Of a stretch of DNA of 64,000 nucleotides, positions 1 to 8,910 are shown piece by piece (the first letter of the stretch is position 1; the number at the start of each line of letters is the position of its first letter). The translations under genes were made by a program, and so were the position numbers. Source of the DNA: Candidatus Heimdallarchaeota archaeon (lineage in GTDB: Archaea; Asgardarchaeota; Heimdallarchaeia; JABLTI01); assembly GCA_018238155.1 (NCBI GenBank), contig JABCTZ010000032.1, positions 153,034 to 217,033 of the forward strand, read 5' to 3'. Below the pieces are notes generated by a model that did no database searches, was not told the DNA's origin, and was given only the letters and a program-made list of their open reading frames with translations.

Positions 1-38
1 TGTTTACCAATAGAGTAATTCTCCAAGCACATCTAAAG

Positions 39-1394
39 ATGCACATATCTAACATCTTATTCTTTGCGTTAAATGTATTTCATATTATTTTAGCTTCAAC
101 ATCAAATATTGTTACCCAAACTGATACTTTTCTAAAATTCAGAATACTATTTTTTAATGATTTTAACACTACAAGATTTCTTTTAGCTTTAGGAATTGTA
201 ATATCTCAAATCATTTTATCATATATAGTTTTGTTTAGAAAATTCCGAAAAACAGAGCTGGTATTAATAACAGAAAATGGTTTAACTGGAGAAAATAATG
301 ATAAAATTCTCCATGATTTGCGAATTAATTCCAAACAAATTTATCAGTGGGTACATTCGCTTGCAAGTGAACAAGGTATTAAATCTATCAAAAGAATTTA
401 TCTTACTGACACAAGTATACCTAATGCACTAACTCTTGATGTCTTGCCACTACCTTTTATCAGGAGATCTTGGATTGTTTTAGATGCAAATGTTCTAGAA
501 ATACTTGAAAAACGAGAGATAAAAGCTGTTATTTCGCATGAATTAGGTCACGTAAAAAGATTTGATGGCATTGTGAATCTATTTAGATTTGGAGTTAATT
601 TTCTTGTGTTATTAGCATATGCTTTTTTCATCATATCAATAGTATATCATATAATTGCTGTTCAACCTATCGTAGCATTAGATATTGCCTTGAAAATTGT
701 TTATTTACTAGTTGTTTTATTCATTATTTATATTTTAACAATAATTAACAATCTTTTAATCAATTTATCAAGAAGACAATCTGAATTAATTGCAGACCAT
801 TATGCTGCTAGAACTACAGGACGAAATCACATAATAAATGCTTTAGTTTTAATAGGGCAAAGAATGGATACAATTTCTGCTTTTGGGACTGAATTTAAGT
901 GGTTAGGCAGCCTAGAAGGAAAAGAAAATCTAACAAGAGAATTTATTCAAGGGTTGAAAACTCTTCCAACAAAGGAAATATCCAAGAAAATTTCACGAGA
1001 AAAAGCAGTATCAATTTACGTTAGTCAACGATTGAAAAATATCCGTGATGATTTATTCGTACCTCTAAGTGATGAACAAATCAATACATTAACAGAGGTT
1101 TCAAGTAAGAAGCTCTTGAAAGTTAGGGAAGACTCTGTAGAAAATGGATTTGCTCTACATAGACAGCTAAAAACTGATATACATAAACTAACAATTAATT
1201 GGTTATTAATAGACAAAGATAAAGATTTGTACTTAAATGATGAAGAAATTGATAGTTTAATTAAGATTATTAAGAGTAATCCTGAAAAGGAATTATTTGA
1301 GGAAGAAATACAAAAGAAAAGAACAATAATTGGTTATGATCATCCTTCTATAAAACAACGAATACTCTTTTTATACGAATCATTAAAAAAATAG
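39..1394 (+). CDS. M48-family membrane zinc metalloprotease (HtpX/Ste24-like)
   Basis: Integral membrane peptidase. The zinc motif HELGH lies at residues 167-171 and the third ligand Glu is in SELIADHYAA (about E249), the M48 arrangement. Hydrophobic segments lie at about 1-25, 47-66, 185-210 and 215-243, so the active site faces a membrane-associated compartment. A hydrophilic tail of about 190 residues follows the core, longer than in simple HtpX proteins; it may be a regulatory domain. The reading frame stays open upstream to the window edge, so the true start could lie outside and the gene may be incomplete at its 5' end. Family assignment is firm; substrate is unknown. Confidence 0.85.
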   Translation: MHISNILFFALNVFHIILASTSNIVTQTDTFLKFRILFFNDFNTTRFLLALGIVISQIILSYIVLFRKFRKTELVLITENGLTGENNDKILHDLRINSKQIYQWVHSLASEQGIKSIKRIYLTDTSIPNALTLDVLPLPFIRRSWIVLDANVLEILEKREIKAVISHELGHVKRFDGIVNLFRFGVNFLVLLAYAFFIISIVYHIIAVQPIVALDIALKIVYLLVVLFIIYILTIINNLLINLSRRQSELIADHYAARTTGRNHIINALVLIGQRMDTISAFGTEFKWLGSLEGKENLTREFIQGLKTLPTKEISKKISREKAVSIYVSQRLKNIRDDLFVPLSDEQINTLTEVSSKKLLKVREDSVENGFALHRQLKTDIHKLTINWLLIDKDKDLYLNDEEIDSLIKIIKSNPEKELFEEEIQKKRTIIGYDHPSIKQRILFLYESLKK

Positions 1395-1517
1395 CTCCCA
1401 CTTAGAAAATACTTTTTGAATACTTTCAGTTTACTCTTCAGAAAACCTTCCTAAATAAGAAAAGCTTATTCTATTCTGAATTGTGCTTATGTTAATTGTT
1501 CCATTGGGTGATTGATA

Positions 1518-1790
1518 ATGGTGACCAAAGATTATACTCAGAAAAACACTAATCGTGATGTTTCTGTAGATGATCATTTAGAAACAAATGATTTTTGCAA
1601 TGAGTGTTTATACAGTTGGTGTTCCAAAAGAGATAAGGTTTCATATTGTACAATGAAATCAAAAGGATTATTTGAGTGCAGAAGTTGCATGATAAAATTA
1701 ATGAGTGCTTATGAAAAAGAGATTCTAATTAGTGCTGAAATTAAAATCGCTAAAAAAGAGAAAATATCTTCAATAATATACTCTTTTTAA
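1518..1790 (+). CDS. small Cys-rich hypothetical protein
   Basis: A protein of about 90 residues, not recognised. It has paired cysteines, CNEC near residue 26, then C, C, and CRSC near residue 55, spaced as in a small zinc-binding domain, followed by a basic helical C terminus. The ATG at 1518 is preferred over the in-frame TTG six bases upstream because a GGTGA ribosome-binding motif at 1506-1510 lies seven bases before it. It stands alone between the protease and the next gene. Zinc binding is inferred from cysteine spacing only. Confidence 0.55.
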   Translation: MVTKDYTQKNTNRDVSVDDHLETNDFCNECLYSWCSKRDKVSYCTMKSKGLFECRSCMIKLMSAYEKEILISAEIKIAKKEKISSIIYSF

Positions 1791-1888
1791 TAGGATTTCA
1801 CTAATTTAGTCACAAGTCATATTATTTCGAGAAAATTTTCTATCGTTCTGCACAATTCCAAAGGGTTTTATTTAGGATAAGACACCTA

Positions 1889-2338
1889 TTGCTAAACAAC
1901 TTAGCGGAATTAAACTTGATAATCAATTTACATTTCTACTACTGGCATGAGGTAATGGGTCCATTATCTTTCTACTCTTATGGTGATTTTGAGATTACTC
2001 AAGAAGATATTTTCATGCTCTTAAGTTCAGTGGAACCTTATACTGTATCAAGTGAATCAACAATTTCCGGACCATATTTTATTGATGATAAGATCATTAT
2101 GGTCTATAACAGAAGTATAAATTATCCTGAAGCAAATGATGAACGATTGCGAATTATGGGTACTGATTGTTGGGTCATGCTTTCCTGTGAAATTGAGAAT
2201 GAATTAGTTCTTTTGAGTAAAGTAGAAATTGTTAAAATGATTTTAGATATTGAGTTTGGTACCATAGAAGAAATTAGTCAACTAACCACTGAAATGGCTG
2301 AACAATCTGCGAAAGCAATTCTAAACATCTATAGTTAA
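1889..2338 (+). CDS. hypothetical 149-residue alpha/beta protein, possibly longin/roadblock-like
   Basis: No family is recognised with certainty. The chain opens with a beta-strand-like stretch leading into W-H-E-V-M-G-P at about residues 19-25. Alternating strands and an amphipathic C-terminal helix (about 120-147) follow. A strand ending in W/H-x(n)-GP resembles the opening of longin-type domains, which are abundant in Asgard genomes; this is a weak similarity read by eye. No ATG lies upstream in the open frame, so TTG at 1889 is the likely start; the next in-frame ATG falls inside the presumed first strand. Likely single-gene transcript. Confidence 0.5.
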   Translation: MLNNLAELNLIINLHFYYWHEVMGPLSFYSYGDFEITQEDIFMLLSSVEPYTVSSESTISGPYFIDDKIIMVYNRSINYPEANDERLRIMGTDCWVMLSCEIENELVLLSKVEIVKMILDIEFGTIEEISQLTTEMAEQSAKAILNIYS

Positions 2339-2510
2339 TCTTTTTTTAACATTCAAAGCTATCGGAATGATTATTATAATATTAATCTTCTATTAATACG
2401 AGAAAACGCCCTAATCTAATGGTCACTTTTGTCCAAAGAAGTCAAAAATGGTGCCCAGAGATAGATAGGGTTGAATAGTTTATATTAATACAATAACTGG
2501 TGAATGTTAT

Positions 2511-3935
2511 TTGTTCGATTTACTAAGATATGGTATCACTACTGGAGAAAAGTTAGGTGCAGCTTACGTTGAAGCGCGTTTTGATGACCTACAACTTCGA
2601 ACTCTAGTAAAAGAGAACCAAAAAATTAAGGAAACAAATCTCAACAGACGTAGAGGACTGGGAATAGTCGCCTATTATCAGGGTGTCCCAGGGTATTCCT
2701 TCACTGCGAGTTTAGAACGAAAGGCAGTAAAAGACTGTGCAAAAAATGCAGTGGGAATTGCAAAAGCTTCATCTAGTATTGCTAGTATAAAACTTGATTT
2801 TGATCGCAGAGAAAAAACAACAAAAGTACATGATCTTAAATTACCAATCAAAAAACATCCAAAGGATTTTGATTTGGAATATAAAATCGATTTAATGAAT
2901 CGTATTGAAACAACTGCACTTGCTGATGTTGACTGGGTTAAATCCTCAAGAGCTTTTTATGGAGAATCTTATGGTAAAAAGGTCTTCATGAATAGCGATG
3001 GAGATGAGATTTCTTGGGAACCATTAGTTATCGACTTAAGAGTAGGATTAACTGCAGCAGGTTCAGGAGATAATCTCGTAAGTGGAGGAAATGGAAAAGG
3101 TGGCTCAAAGGGATTAGAGCTCTTTGATCTTAAAGAAAATACTCCTGAATACTTAGGAAAAGAAGTTCATAAATGGACAAATGAGCAACGAGAAGCGAAA
3201 GCTGCTCCTGCGGGAAAAAACCGAGCACTATGTGATAATAACTTAAGTGGTGTTTTAGCTCACGAATCCTTTGGTCACTGTACAGAGGCAGATTTCATTT
3301 TGACAAATAGCTCTGCATTAAAGGATAAAATCGGTGTTAAAATTGGAACCGATATAGTGAATATTTATGATGAAGGAACACCCGAAGGTGATTACAATAG
3401 TTTCTGGTTACCTTATGATGATGAAGGTACGAAAACAACAAAAACAGTTCTAGTAGAAAATGGTATACTGAAAGGATACCTTCACAATAGATCTACAGCA
3501 AAAATGCTTGGAGCTGAACCATCTGGAAATGCAAGGGCAATACATTATCGTTTCAATCCAATTCAAAGAATGAAAAATACCTATTTTGCTCCTGGCAATC
3601 TAACTGAAGAAGAAGCTATTGAGCAACTTAAAGAAGGGATATATGCAATCCAAACATCTGGAGGGCAAGTGAATCCAAGTGACGGGACATTCCTGTTCAA
3701 AGCAAGAAGAGGATACTGGGTGGAGAATGGAGAAATTAAATATCCTATTAAAGATGTTACAATCAAAGGGGATATTTTAACGCTATTAACGAACGTTGAA
3801 GGATTAACAAAAGACTTAGAGATGTCTAGTGGATACTTTGGAGGATGTGGGAAAGGAGGACAATACCCATTACCTGTTGGTTTTGGCGCATCTAAGATAC
3901 TTTTCTCCGAGGCAATTTTTGGAGGCGAACAATAA
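2511..3935 (+). CDS. tldD: TldD-family metalloprotease
   Basis: Catalytic subunit of the TldD/TldE (PmbA) heterodimeric metalloprotease, which degrades or trims unfolded peptides in the cytoplasm. The zinc motif HESFGH at residues 251-256 is intact (HExxxH), as is the glycine-rich C-terminal region ending FGGCGKGGQYPLPVGFGAS. At 474 residues it has normal family length. The TTG at 2511 follows GGTGA at 2499-2503 by seven bases, and a TATA-like stretch lies near 2479-2488. The stop codon overlaps the start of the partner gene (TAATG), so the two are translationally coupled. Confidence 0.93.
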   Translation: MFDLLRYGITTGEKLGAAYVEARFDDLQLRTLVKENQKIKETNLNRRRGLGIVAYYQGVPGYSFTASLERKAVKDCAKNAVGIAKASSSIASIKLDFDRREKTTKVHDLKLPIKKHPKDFDLEYKIDLMNRIETTALADVDWVKSSRAFYGESYGKKVFMNSDGDEISWEPLVIDLRVGLTAAGSGDNLVSGGNGKGGSKGLELFDLKENTPEYLGKEVHKWTNEQREAKAAPAGKNRALCDNNLSGVLAHESFGHCTEADFILTNSSALKDKIGVKIGTDIVNIYDEGTPEGDYNSFWLPYDDEGTKTTKTVLVENGILKGYLHNRSTAKMLGAEPSGNARAIHYRFNPIQRMKNTYFAPGNLTEEEAIEQLKEGIYAIQTSGGQVNPSDGTFLFKARRGYWVENGEIKYPIKDVTIKGDILTLLTNVEGLTKDLEMSSGYFGGCGKGGQYPLPVGFGASKILFSEAIFGGEQ

Positions 3936-5296
3936 TGAATTTTGATACTTTAAAAGATGATCTTTTATCCCTTGCTGATACAGGTTTAAACTATGCTAAA
4001 AGCAAAGGTGCTGAGCAAGCAGAAATTTATGTTAGCAGTATGCATAATATCAATATTAACAACCAATCCGGTATGATTGAAGCCAAAGATGGTTTAAACG
4101 AAGGTATTGGTGTTCGTATTGCTATGGGTAAATACCTCGGTTTTGCTGCTATGAGTGGTTTAACAGAAGAAGCGTTAAAACATGCTGTATCTGAAGCAAT
4201 GTCGGTAGCAAAGTCCGTGAAACAAGAAAACAAAGGTTTTGAGTCCTTTATTTCAAAAGGAAAAGTAGGCAAAGATGGTCTTCTTGATTCCAATATTGTT
4301 TCTATGTCTACTGAAGAGTTAGTTAATAGTGCTAATTTGGTTTTTCAAGATGCAAAAGATTTTGACAAAAGGGTTATCTCTCCCTCTGCTCAAGTTCAAT
4401 CCTTCTATGGTGGACATGCAGTAGTAAATTCCGAAGGAGTTGCAGGTGCATCCAAAGCGACAGTTTTTGTCATTGTGACTTTCATCACTGCTGCAGAAGG
4501 TGAGAAGCGTAAGAGTGCTTTTGATTTCAAAGTAACTCGTGAAGTTCCTGAATTTGAAAATTTTGGTGCTAAAGCTGCTGAGAAAGCAGTAAAGCTTCTT
4601 GATTCAAAACCTATGGGACATACTGGAGTACTTCCCACTTTATGGAATCCAAATGTTATGTCTGGTTTCTGGCAAATGTCTCTTGCTCAATCTATCAATG
4701 GTAGGCAAGTTGTCGAGAAGAACAGTTATTTCATGGATAAGCTTGGCGATAAAGTTGGCATTGATAAATTATCAATAACTGATGATGGACAATTACCTGA
4801 AGGTTTGAACACAACAGCAATTGATCATGAAGGTTCCACCAGACAAACTACACCTATTATTGAGAAAGGTGTTTTACGTTCCTTTTTATATGATAGTTAT
4901 TACGGACGATTAGGTAAGGTTCAGAGTACTGGAAATGCTGACAGAGGTCAGGGATATGAAAGTACGCCAAATATCTCTTCATCTACAGTAGTTATCACTC
5001 CTGGAACAAAAAGCTTTGATAAAATGGTATCCAGCATCGATAAAGGTGTATATGTTATGGATAGTGTTATGGGTATGGGTCATTCAAACCTCATTTCTGG
5101 CGATTTCTCAGTTGTAGCGACATCTGCTTATTTGATAGAAAAAGGTGAAATCTCTCATCCTTTAGAACCCATTACCATTGCCGGAAACCTTTACAAGAGC
5201 TTTAAGGATATCCAAACAATTGGTTCAGATTCAAAACTCTTACAAGCAGTTAAGACGCCTTCAATTTTATTTGATGGTTTTACTATTGTAGGTTAA
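3935..5296 (+). CDS. tldE: TldE/PmbA-family protein, TldD partner
   Basis: Non-catalytic partner of TldD (453 residues). The chain matches the PmbA/TldE fold: N-terminal alpha/beta domain with INNQSGMIEAKDG, central GVLPTLWNPNVMSGFW, and a C-terminal Gly/Ser-rich barrel (GMGHSNLISGDFS). It lacks the HExxxH motif found in the upstream partner, as expected for TldE. The start overlaps the tldD stop, with GGAGG at 3921-3925 inside the end of tldD as ribosome-binding site. A hairpin followed by a T-run lies immediately downstream, so tldD-tldE is a two-gene transcript. Confidence 0.92.
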   Translation: MNFDTLKDDLLSLADTGLNYAKSKGAEQAEIYVSSMHNININNQSGMIEAKDGLNEGIGVRIAMGKYLGFAAMSGLTEEALKHAVSEAMSVAKSVKQENKGFESFISKGKVGKDGLLDSNIVSMSTEELVNSANLVFQDAKDFDKRVISPSAQVQSFYGGHAVVNSEGVAGASKATVFVIVTFITAAEGEKRKSAFDFKVTREVPEFENFGAKAAEKAVKLLDSKPMGHTGVLPTLWNPNVMSGFWQMSLAQSINGRQVVEKNSYFMDKLGDKVGIDKLSITDDGQLPEGLNTTAIDHEGSTRQTTPIIEKGVLRSFLYDSYYGRLGKVQSTGNADRGQGYESTPNISSSTVVITPGTKSFDKMVSSIDKGVYVMDSVMGMGHSNLISGDFSVVATSAYLIEKGEISHPLEPITIAGNLYKSFKDIQTIGSDSKLLQAVKTPSILFDGFTIVG

Positions 5297-5304
5297 AAAA
5301 ATAA

Positions 5305-5341
5305 CACCTCTGGAAATTCCCGAGGTGAAACAATTTTTTTT
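5305..5341 (+). terminator. hairpin-T-run terminator after tldE
   Basis: CACCTC (5305-5310) pairs with GAGGTG (5322-5327). A second short GGA/TCC pairing lies inside the loop, and a T-run at 5333-5340 follows. It sits nine bases after the tldE stop and overlaps the last codons of the convergent gene. Confidence 0.7.
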
Positions 5342-6356
5342 ATCTTTTGCCACCACAAGCAGAGCAAATTCGTTCGTATTTTTCAAATTTCTCGCCACAG
5401 AATGGACATTCATAAATGAAATTGTAGTCTTTATGTATATCTCGCACTGGAGTAATTTTTTTACCTTCCTCATCTGTAAGGATATCATCTTCAATTTCTT
5501 CTAATTTTTCTTCATCCTTTGAGGAAACACCATAATCAATTTTATTAAATCTTTTTTTAGCATAGATAATTCCAATTAAAATTAAACTGTATATCCATTG
5601 AAAACCAAAAGAAGTACAAAAACCTACCAAGAAATTCTGAAAGAATGAATATCCAATACTCATATTTGACTCTGTTAAGGTTATAGTAAATGCCATCATA
5701 CTTGAAGATGAAACTGATGATAAATTTACTTCATACTCAAGCATAAATCCATGTTTTGCAGAATAGACGAGACGAAAATACCCAATAAATTCCTCGCCAA
5801 AATGTGTTTGAGAAACATGCCCTTGGAAAATATAAACATCTGCCCAAATACCTTGGAATGGATATTTGGTATGATGAGTAACATTTCTTCTTGGTATTGA
5901 TGAGAGTGTAGTACTATATATATAGAATTCTTGTTGTTCTTTCCAATTGACAGAAATCATAGATATTGGTGCAATAATATCTGCAACCTTTAATGTGGTT
6001 GCAGAAGAATGATTTCCTTCAGTTCCAAGAGGCAACATTTTCAAAGCGTCATTTGGGTTAATAATTGGTGTTCCAACTCTATAACCACTATCTGAATAAT
6101 TTAAATTGAAATCTCCATTAGATTGAACTTGAGCAACAGAAAGTTCAAAGCTATCAATATTTGCAAAAGCTACAACACTAAGACCAACAATGTCAGTTCC
6201 AGTATAGTTAAAATCCCATTTAAAAGCACTTCCTGCTTTTATGCCACCAACTACGATGGCTCCTTGAGATTCTGATATTGAAGAAATAGTTGTGCCTACT
6301 CCTAAGCATATCAAGATTACTAATGCTGTTTTTATAATCACAATATGTTGTTTCAT
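5340..6356 (-). CDS. membrane-anchored exported-domain protein with C-terminal zinc ribbon
   Basis: Not a recognised family. From the preferred ATG at 6356 the protein has about 338 residues: an N-terminal signal anchor (IVIIKTALVILICLG), an extracytoplasmic domain of about 220 residues rich in Ser/Thr and beta strands, a hydrophobic segment (SFGFQWIYSLILIGIIYA), an acidic linker, and a C-terminal zinc ribbon CPFCG...CSACGG. The ribbon would lie in the cytoplasm. An in-frame TTG at 6395 exists, but the TATA-like element at 6407-6418 would put transcription start downstream of it. Function unknown; the layout suggests a receptor or membrane adaptor. Confidence 0.7.
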   Translation of the reverse strand: MKQHIVIIKTALVILICLGVGTTISSISESQGAIVVGGIKAGSAFKWDFNYTGTDIVGLSVVAFANIDSFELSVAQVQSNGDFNLNYSDSGYRVGTPIINPNDALKMLPLGTEGNHSSATTLKVADIIAPISMISVNWKEQQEFYIYSTTLSSIPRRNVTHHTKYPFQGIWADVYIFQGHVSQTHFGEEFIGYFRLVYSAKHGFMLEYEVNLSSVSSSSMMAFTITLTESNMSIGYSFFQNFLVGFCTSFGFQWIYSLILIGIIYAKKRFNKIDYGVSSKDEEKLEEIEDDILTDEEGKKITPVRDIHKDYNFIYECPFCGEKFEKYERICSACGGKR

Positions 6357-6406
6357 TTCTCCCAAATTCCATGGTTTTCTAATTAAATGATACAAGTTAG
6401 AACATT

Positions 6407-6418
6407 TTTATATTTATT
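6407..6418 (-). promoter_or_regulatory. TATA-like promoter element of the zinc-ribbon membrane gene
   Basis: On the minus strand this reads AATAAATATAAA, an archaeal TATA-box-like sequence about 50 bases upstream of the ATG at 6356. With the usual spacing of about 25 bases to the transcription start, it supports ATG 6356 over TTG 6395. Confidence 0.45.
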
Positions 6419-6469
6419 TCCTTAACTAACAAATATCTTCTTTTACAAAAATAGAGCTAAGAATTAGCT

Positions 6470-7309
6470 TTATTCTTTCAAATTCATATCTTTAATTAGC
6501 TTATTCATTCCATGAAGATATTTTAATAGATTGTTTTTAATTATATGAACATCACTTTGAATTTCCTTAATTTCTGCTTTAATATTTTCAATCTCTAAAT
6601 CAATGATTTGTATTCTTTTCTGTAAACCAAATGTGCTTATTTCGTCGATTTTCTTCTCTTCCTTTGGTAATTGAAAGTTTATCTCAATTTCAGTGTTATT
6701 CTTTTCGTCCCGTTTGTGAAGATCTGAAGCTAATTTCTTGATTTTGGATGACTCTTTGCTTGCTTCAAAAAGTAGTTTTTCGGTTATTTTGTTGAATAAT
6801 AGGTCAATATTTTCACCTGTTAATGCACTGGTATTAATATGTAATATTTCATGACCCATTTCCTTTGATAAATTTTTCAGAAAACTCTTGAGATAATCAT
6901 CATCTATATTTTTGTTGTTAATCAAATCGTACTTATTTCCAACTATAACAAATGTTTCGATTGAACCATTGCTATTCTTTTTGACTTCTTTGACCCATTT
7001 TGGCAAGTTTGATAGCGTTTTATTATCTGTGATGTCATAGACCAACATTGCTGCTTGGCACCCTGAATAAAAACTTGCACGAACTTTGTCGAATTTTTGT
7101 TGCCCTGCAAGATCGAAAATTTGATATTGCACGGTAAGATTATCTGACAATTTGATTCTCTTGGTTGCGAAATCGGCTCCGATAGTATAAATATACTCCT
7201 TAATTGTAGTTTCCCCTAAATATTTCCTTCTAATACTTGTCTTACCAACAGCAGGGTCACCAATAATTACAATTTTCCAAATTAATTTTGCCAACTTTAT
7301 CATTTCCAT
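6470..7309 (-). CDS. Rab-like small GTPase with C-terminal coiled coil
   Basis: Ras-superfamily GTPase, 279 residues. G1 GDPAVGKTS at 17-25, switch I Thr in YTIGADF (about T42), G3 DLAGQ at 66-70, G4 NKYD at 125-128, G5 TSALTGEN from 160. IGADF and the FDLAGQQKF/FYSGCQAAMLVYDITD stretch are close to the eukaryotic Rab signatures IGVDF and WDTAGQERF/YYRG. The G domain ends near residue 185; a charged linker and a heptad-type coiled coil (about 222-275) follow. There is no C-terminal cysteine, so no prenylation. The gene lies 12 bases behind a coiled-coil protein gene on the same strand, which suggests one transcript and a shared complex. Confidence 0.92.
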   Translation of the reverse strand: MEMIKLAKLIWKIVIIGDPAVGKTSIRRKYLGETTIKEYIYTIGADFATKRIKLSDNLTVQYQIFDLAGQQKFDKVRASFYSGCQAAMLVYDITDNKTLSNLPKWVKEVKKNSNGSIETFVIVGNKYDLINNKNIDDDYLKSFLKNLSKEMGHEILHINTSALTGENIDLLFNKITEKLLFEASKESSKIKKLASDLHKRDEKNNTEIEINFQLPKEEKKIDEISTFGLQKRIQIIDLEIENIKAEIKEIQSDVHIIKNNLLKYLHGMNKLIKDMNLKE

Positions 7310-7321
7310 TTTAACATTAGT

Positions 7322-8053
7322 TTATAATTTTAGCAGCCCTTTGATTTCTTTCAGTTTCTCATTTTTAACTTTGATTTCATTTTTTAATTTACTTATTAAT
7401 TCATTTTGGTCATTTATTGTAATATTCAAATGTTCGACCTTTTCACTTAATGCTTGTAATCTAGCAATTTTATCTTCCAAAAGATTACTTATTTTTAGAA
7501 TATTGGCTTCTGTGGCATCAGAATTTGCATTTTTAGTACCTTTTTCAATATGAGCAATTCTTTCTTCTAGTTCTTTTATTAATGCGTTCTTCTCTTCAAG
7601 CTCTTCTTGCTTTTGGACGATTTTATCTTGAAAGCTTCTTCCTAATTGATGTTGAACTTCAATATTTTCCTTCTCTTTTTTTCCAGTCATACTTCGTAAA
7701 CGTCGAAAATCTCTGTCTCTAATTTGCAGTTCTTGCTCGAGATTAGTTCGTTCTAAACCAAAGGAATGAAGTTTTTCATCAAGAACACCCAGCCGGTTTA
7801 CCAAAGCTTCAGTAGATTTTGGATCAAGTTCTTCTACATTGTTTTTTGTTTTGGATAACCCATGATACCACTCAAAGAGAACATCTTGCATAAGTGGATG
7901 AAGGTTTTGCCAGTTCGTTGCTACAATGACCCAAAAATGAGCTCCAGGTAGATCTGGATTTATCCTTTCTGAAGGTGGTTTGATACTTTTAGGATTTCTT
8001 CGTTGATATTCGGGAAGTGAATCCCACAAAGTTGAATTTTCGGATGGGTTCAT
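7322..8053 (-). CDS. coiled-coil protein encoded with the Rab-like GTPase
   Basis: 243 residues, family not recognised. Residues 1-75 form a compact N-terminal region with aromatic positions (HFWVIVATNWQNLHPLMQDVLFEWYHG). From about residue 80 to the end the sequence is a nearly continuous charged coiled coil (long runs of E/K/L/I with heptad spacing, proline-free after about residue 85). It is the first gene of a pair with the Rab-like GTPase, 12 bases apart. The GTPase also ends in a coiled coil, so the two could assemble through their coils, with this protein as effector, adaptor or scaffold. That is inference. Confidence 0.75.
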   Translation of the reverse strand: MNPSENSTLWDSLPEYQRRNPKSIKPPSERINPDLPGAHFWVIVATNWQNLHPLMQDVLFEWYHGLSKTKNNVEELDPKSTEALVNRLGVLDEKLHSFGLERTNLEQELQIRDRDFRRLRSMTGKKEKENIEVQHQLGRSFQDKIVQKQEELEEKNALIKELEERIAHIEKGTKNANSDATEANILKISNLLEDKIARLQALSEKVEHLNITINDQNELISKLKNEIKVKNEKLKEIKGLLKL

Positions 8054-8140
8054 GATAAACTCACTCTTATTTCATGATATTATAGTAATAAGATGGGATG
8101 CCCTATAAATTTTGTTTTGTATGATAATTTGAGCCCAATT

Positions 8141-8908
8141 TTACATTAAAATATTGAACGTTTTTTTAGCATTATTAAGAGTAATTTTTGCTACTTCTTC
8201 TTCGTCGATTTCCTTTAGTTTTGCGATTTCTTTTACTGCAAAGATAACGTATCCAGGTTCATTTCTTTTTAGTTCTGGGAATGGTGATAAATAAGGTGAA
8301 TCTGTTTCGGTTAGTATATGTTCTATTGGTAAACTCTTTGCAAGTTTGCGATATTTCTTTCTGTTAGTAACAGCTGTTGGTATAGAAATAAAATATCCTC
8401 TATCAATGCACTCTTGTGCAGTTTCAACAGCTCCTGAAAAGCTATGCATTATGACTGGAACTTCTGCTGCGCAAAGATCTTCAACAGCATCTTCTTCTGC
8501 ATCTCTGCTGTGAATTACTAAAGGTAATTGTAGTTCATTCGCAAGATCAATAAAACGTTGAAAAGTCTTGCGCTGTTTCTCTCGTAGATCTTGATCTTTA
8601 ACCCAATAATAATCTAATCCAACTTCACCTATTGCAACAATATCCTTTTTTTCGCTGTGATACTTCATCTGTTCAATTATTAGGTCGATATTTAATTTAT
8701 GATACTGTGCAGGTGATACTCCTAGAGTAACAAAAATATTTGGAAATTGTCTATGATATTTAATCGACTGGATGTAATTCTCCACATTAACAGGTGAATC
8801 AATGAAGGCAATAACTCCTTTTTCATCTGCATGTTTCAAAATATCGCTTAATTTTGCACCACGTTTTAGGATATGGTGTATGTGACAGTGAATATCTATT
8901 GCTTTCAT
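8141..8908 (-). CDS. TatD-family metal-dependent hydrolase
   Basis: Cytoplasmic TIM-barrel hydrolase of the TatD family (typically DNase/phosphodiesterase), 255 residues, normal length. Metal ligands are visible in order: HCH in DIHCHIHH at the N terminus, Glu in GEVGLDYYW, His in VIHSRDA, His in IMHSFSGA and Asp in ETDSPYLSP. All are present, so an active enzyme is expected. It follows a GNAT gene on the same strand with a two-base gap, suggesting a two-gene operon whose functional link is not evident. Confidence 0.88.
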   Translation of the reverse strand: MKAIDIHCHIHHILKRGAKLSDILKHADEKGVIAFIDSPVNVENYIQSIKYHRQFPNIFVTLGVSPAQYHKLNIDLIIEQMKYHSEKKDIVAIGEVGLDYYWVKDQDLREKQRKTFQRFIDLANELQLPLVIHSRDAEEDAVEDLCAAEVPVIMHSFSGAVETAQECIDRGYFISIPTAVTNRKKYRKLAKSLPIEHILTETDSPYLSPFPELKRNEPGYVIFAVKEIAKLKEIDEEEVAKITLNNAKKTFNILM

Positions 8909-8910
8909 GA

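Noticed and set aside
5340..6395. Start of the membrane zinc-ribbon protein at TTG 6395
   Set aside because: The TATA-like element at 6407-6418 leaves too little room for a transcription start before 6395; ATG 6356 also begins directly at the hydrophobic signal anchor.
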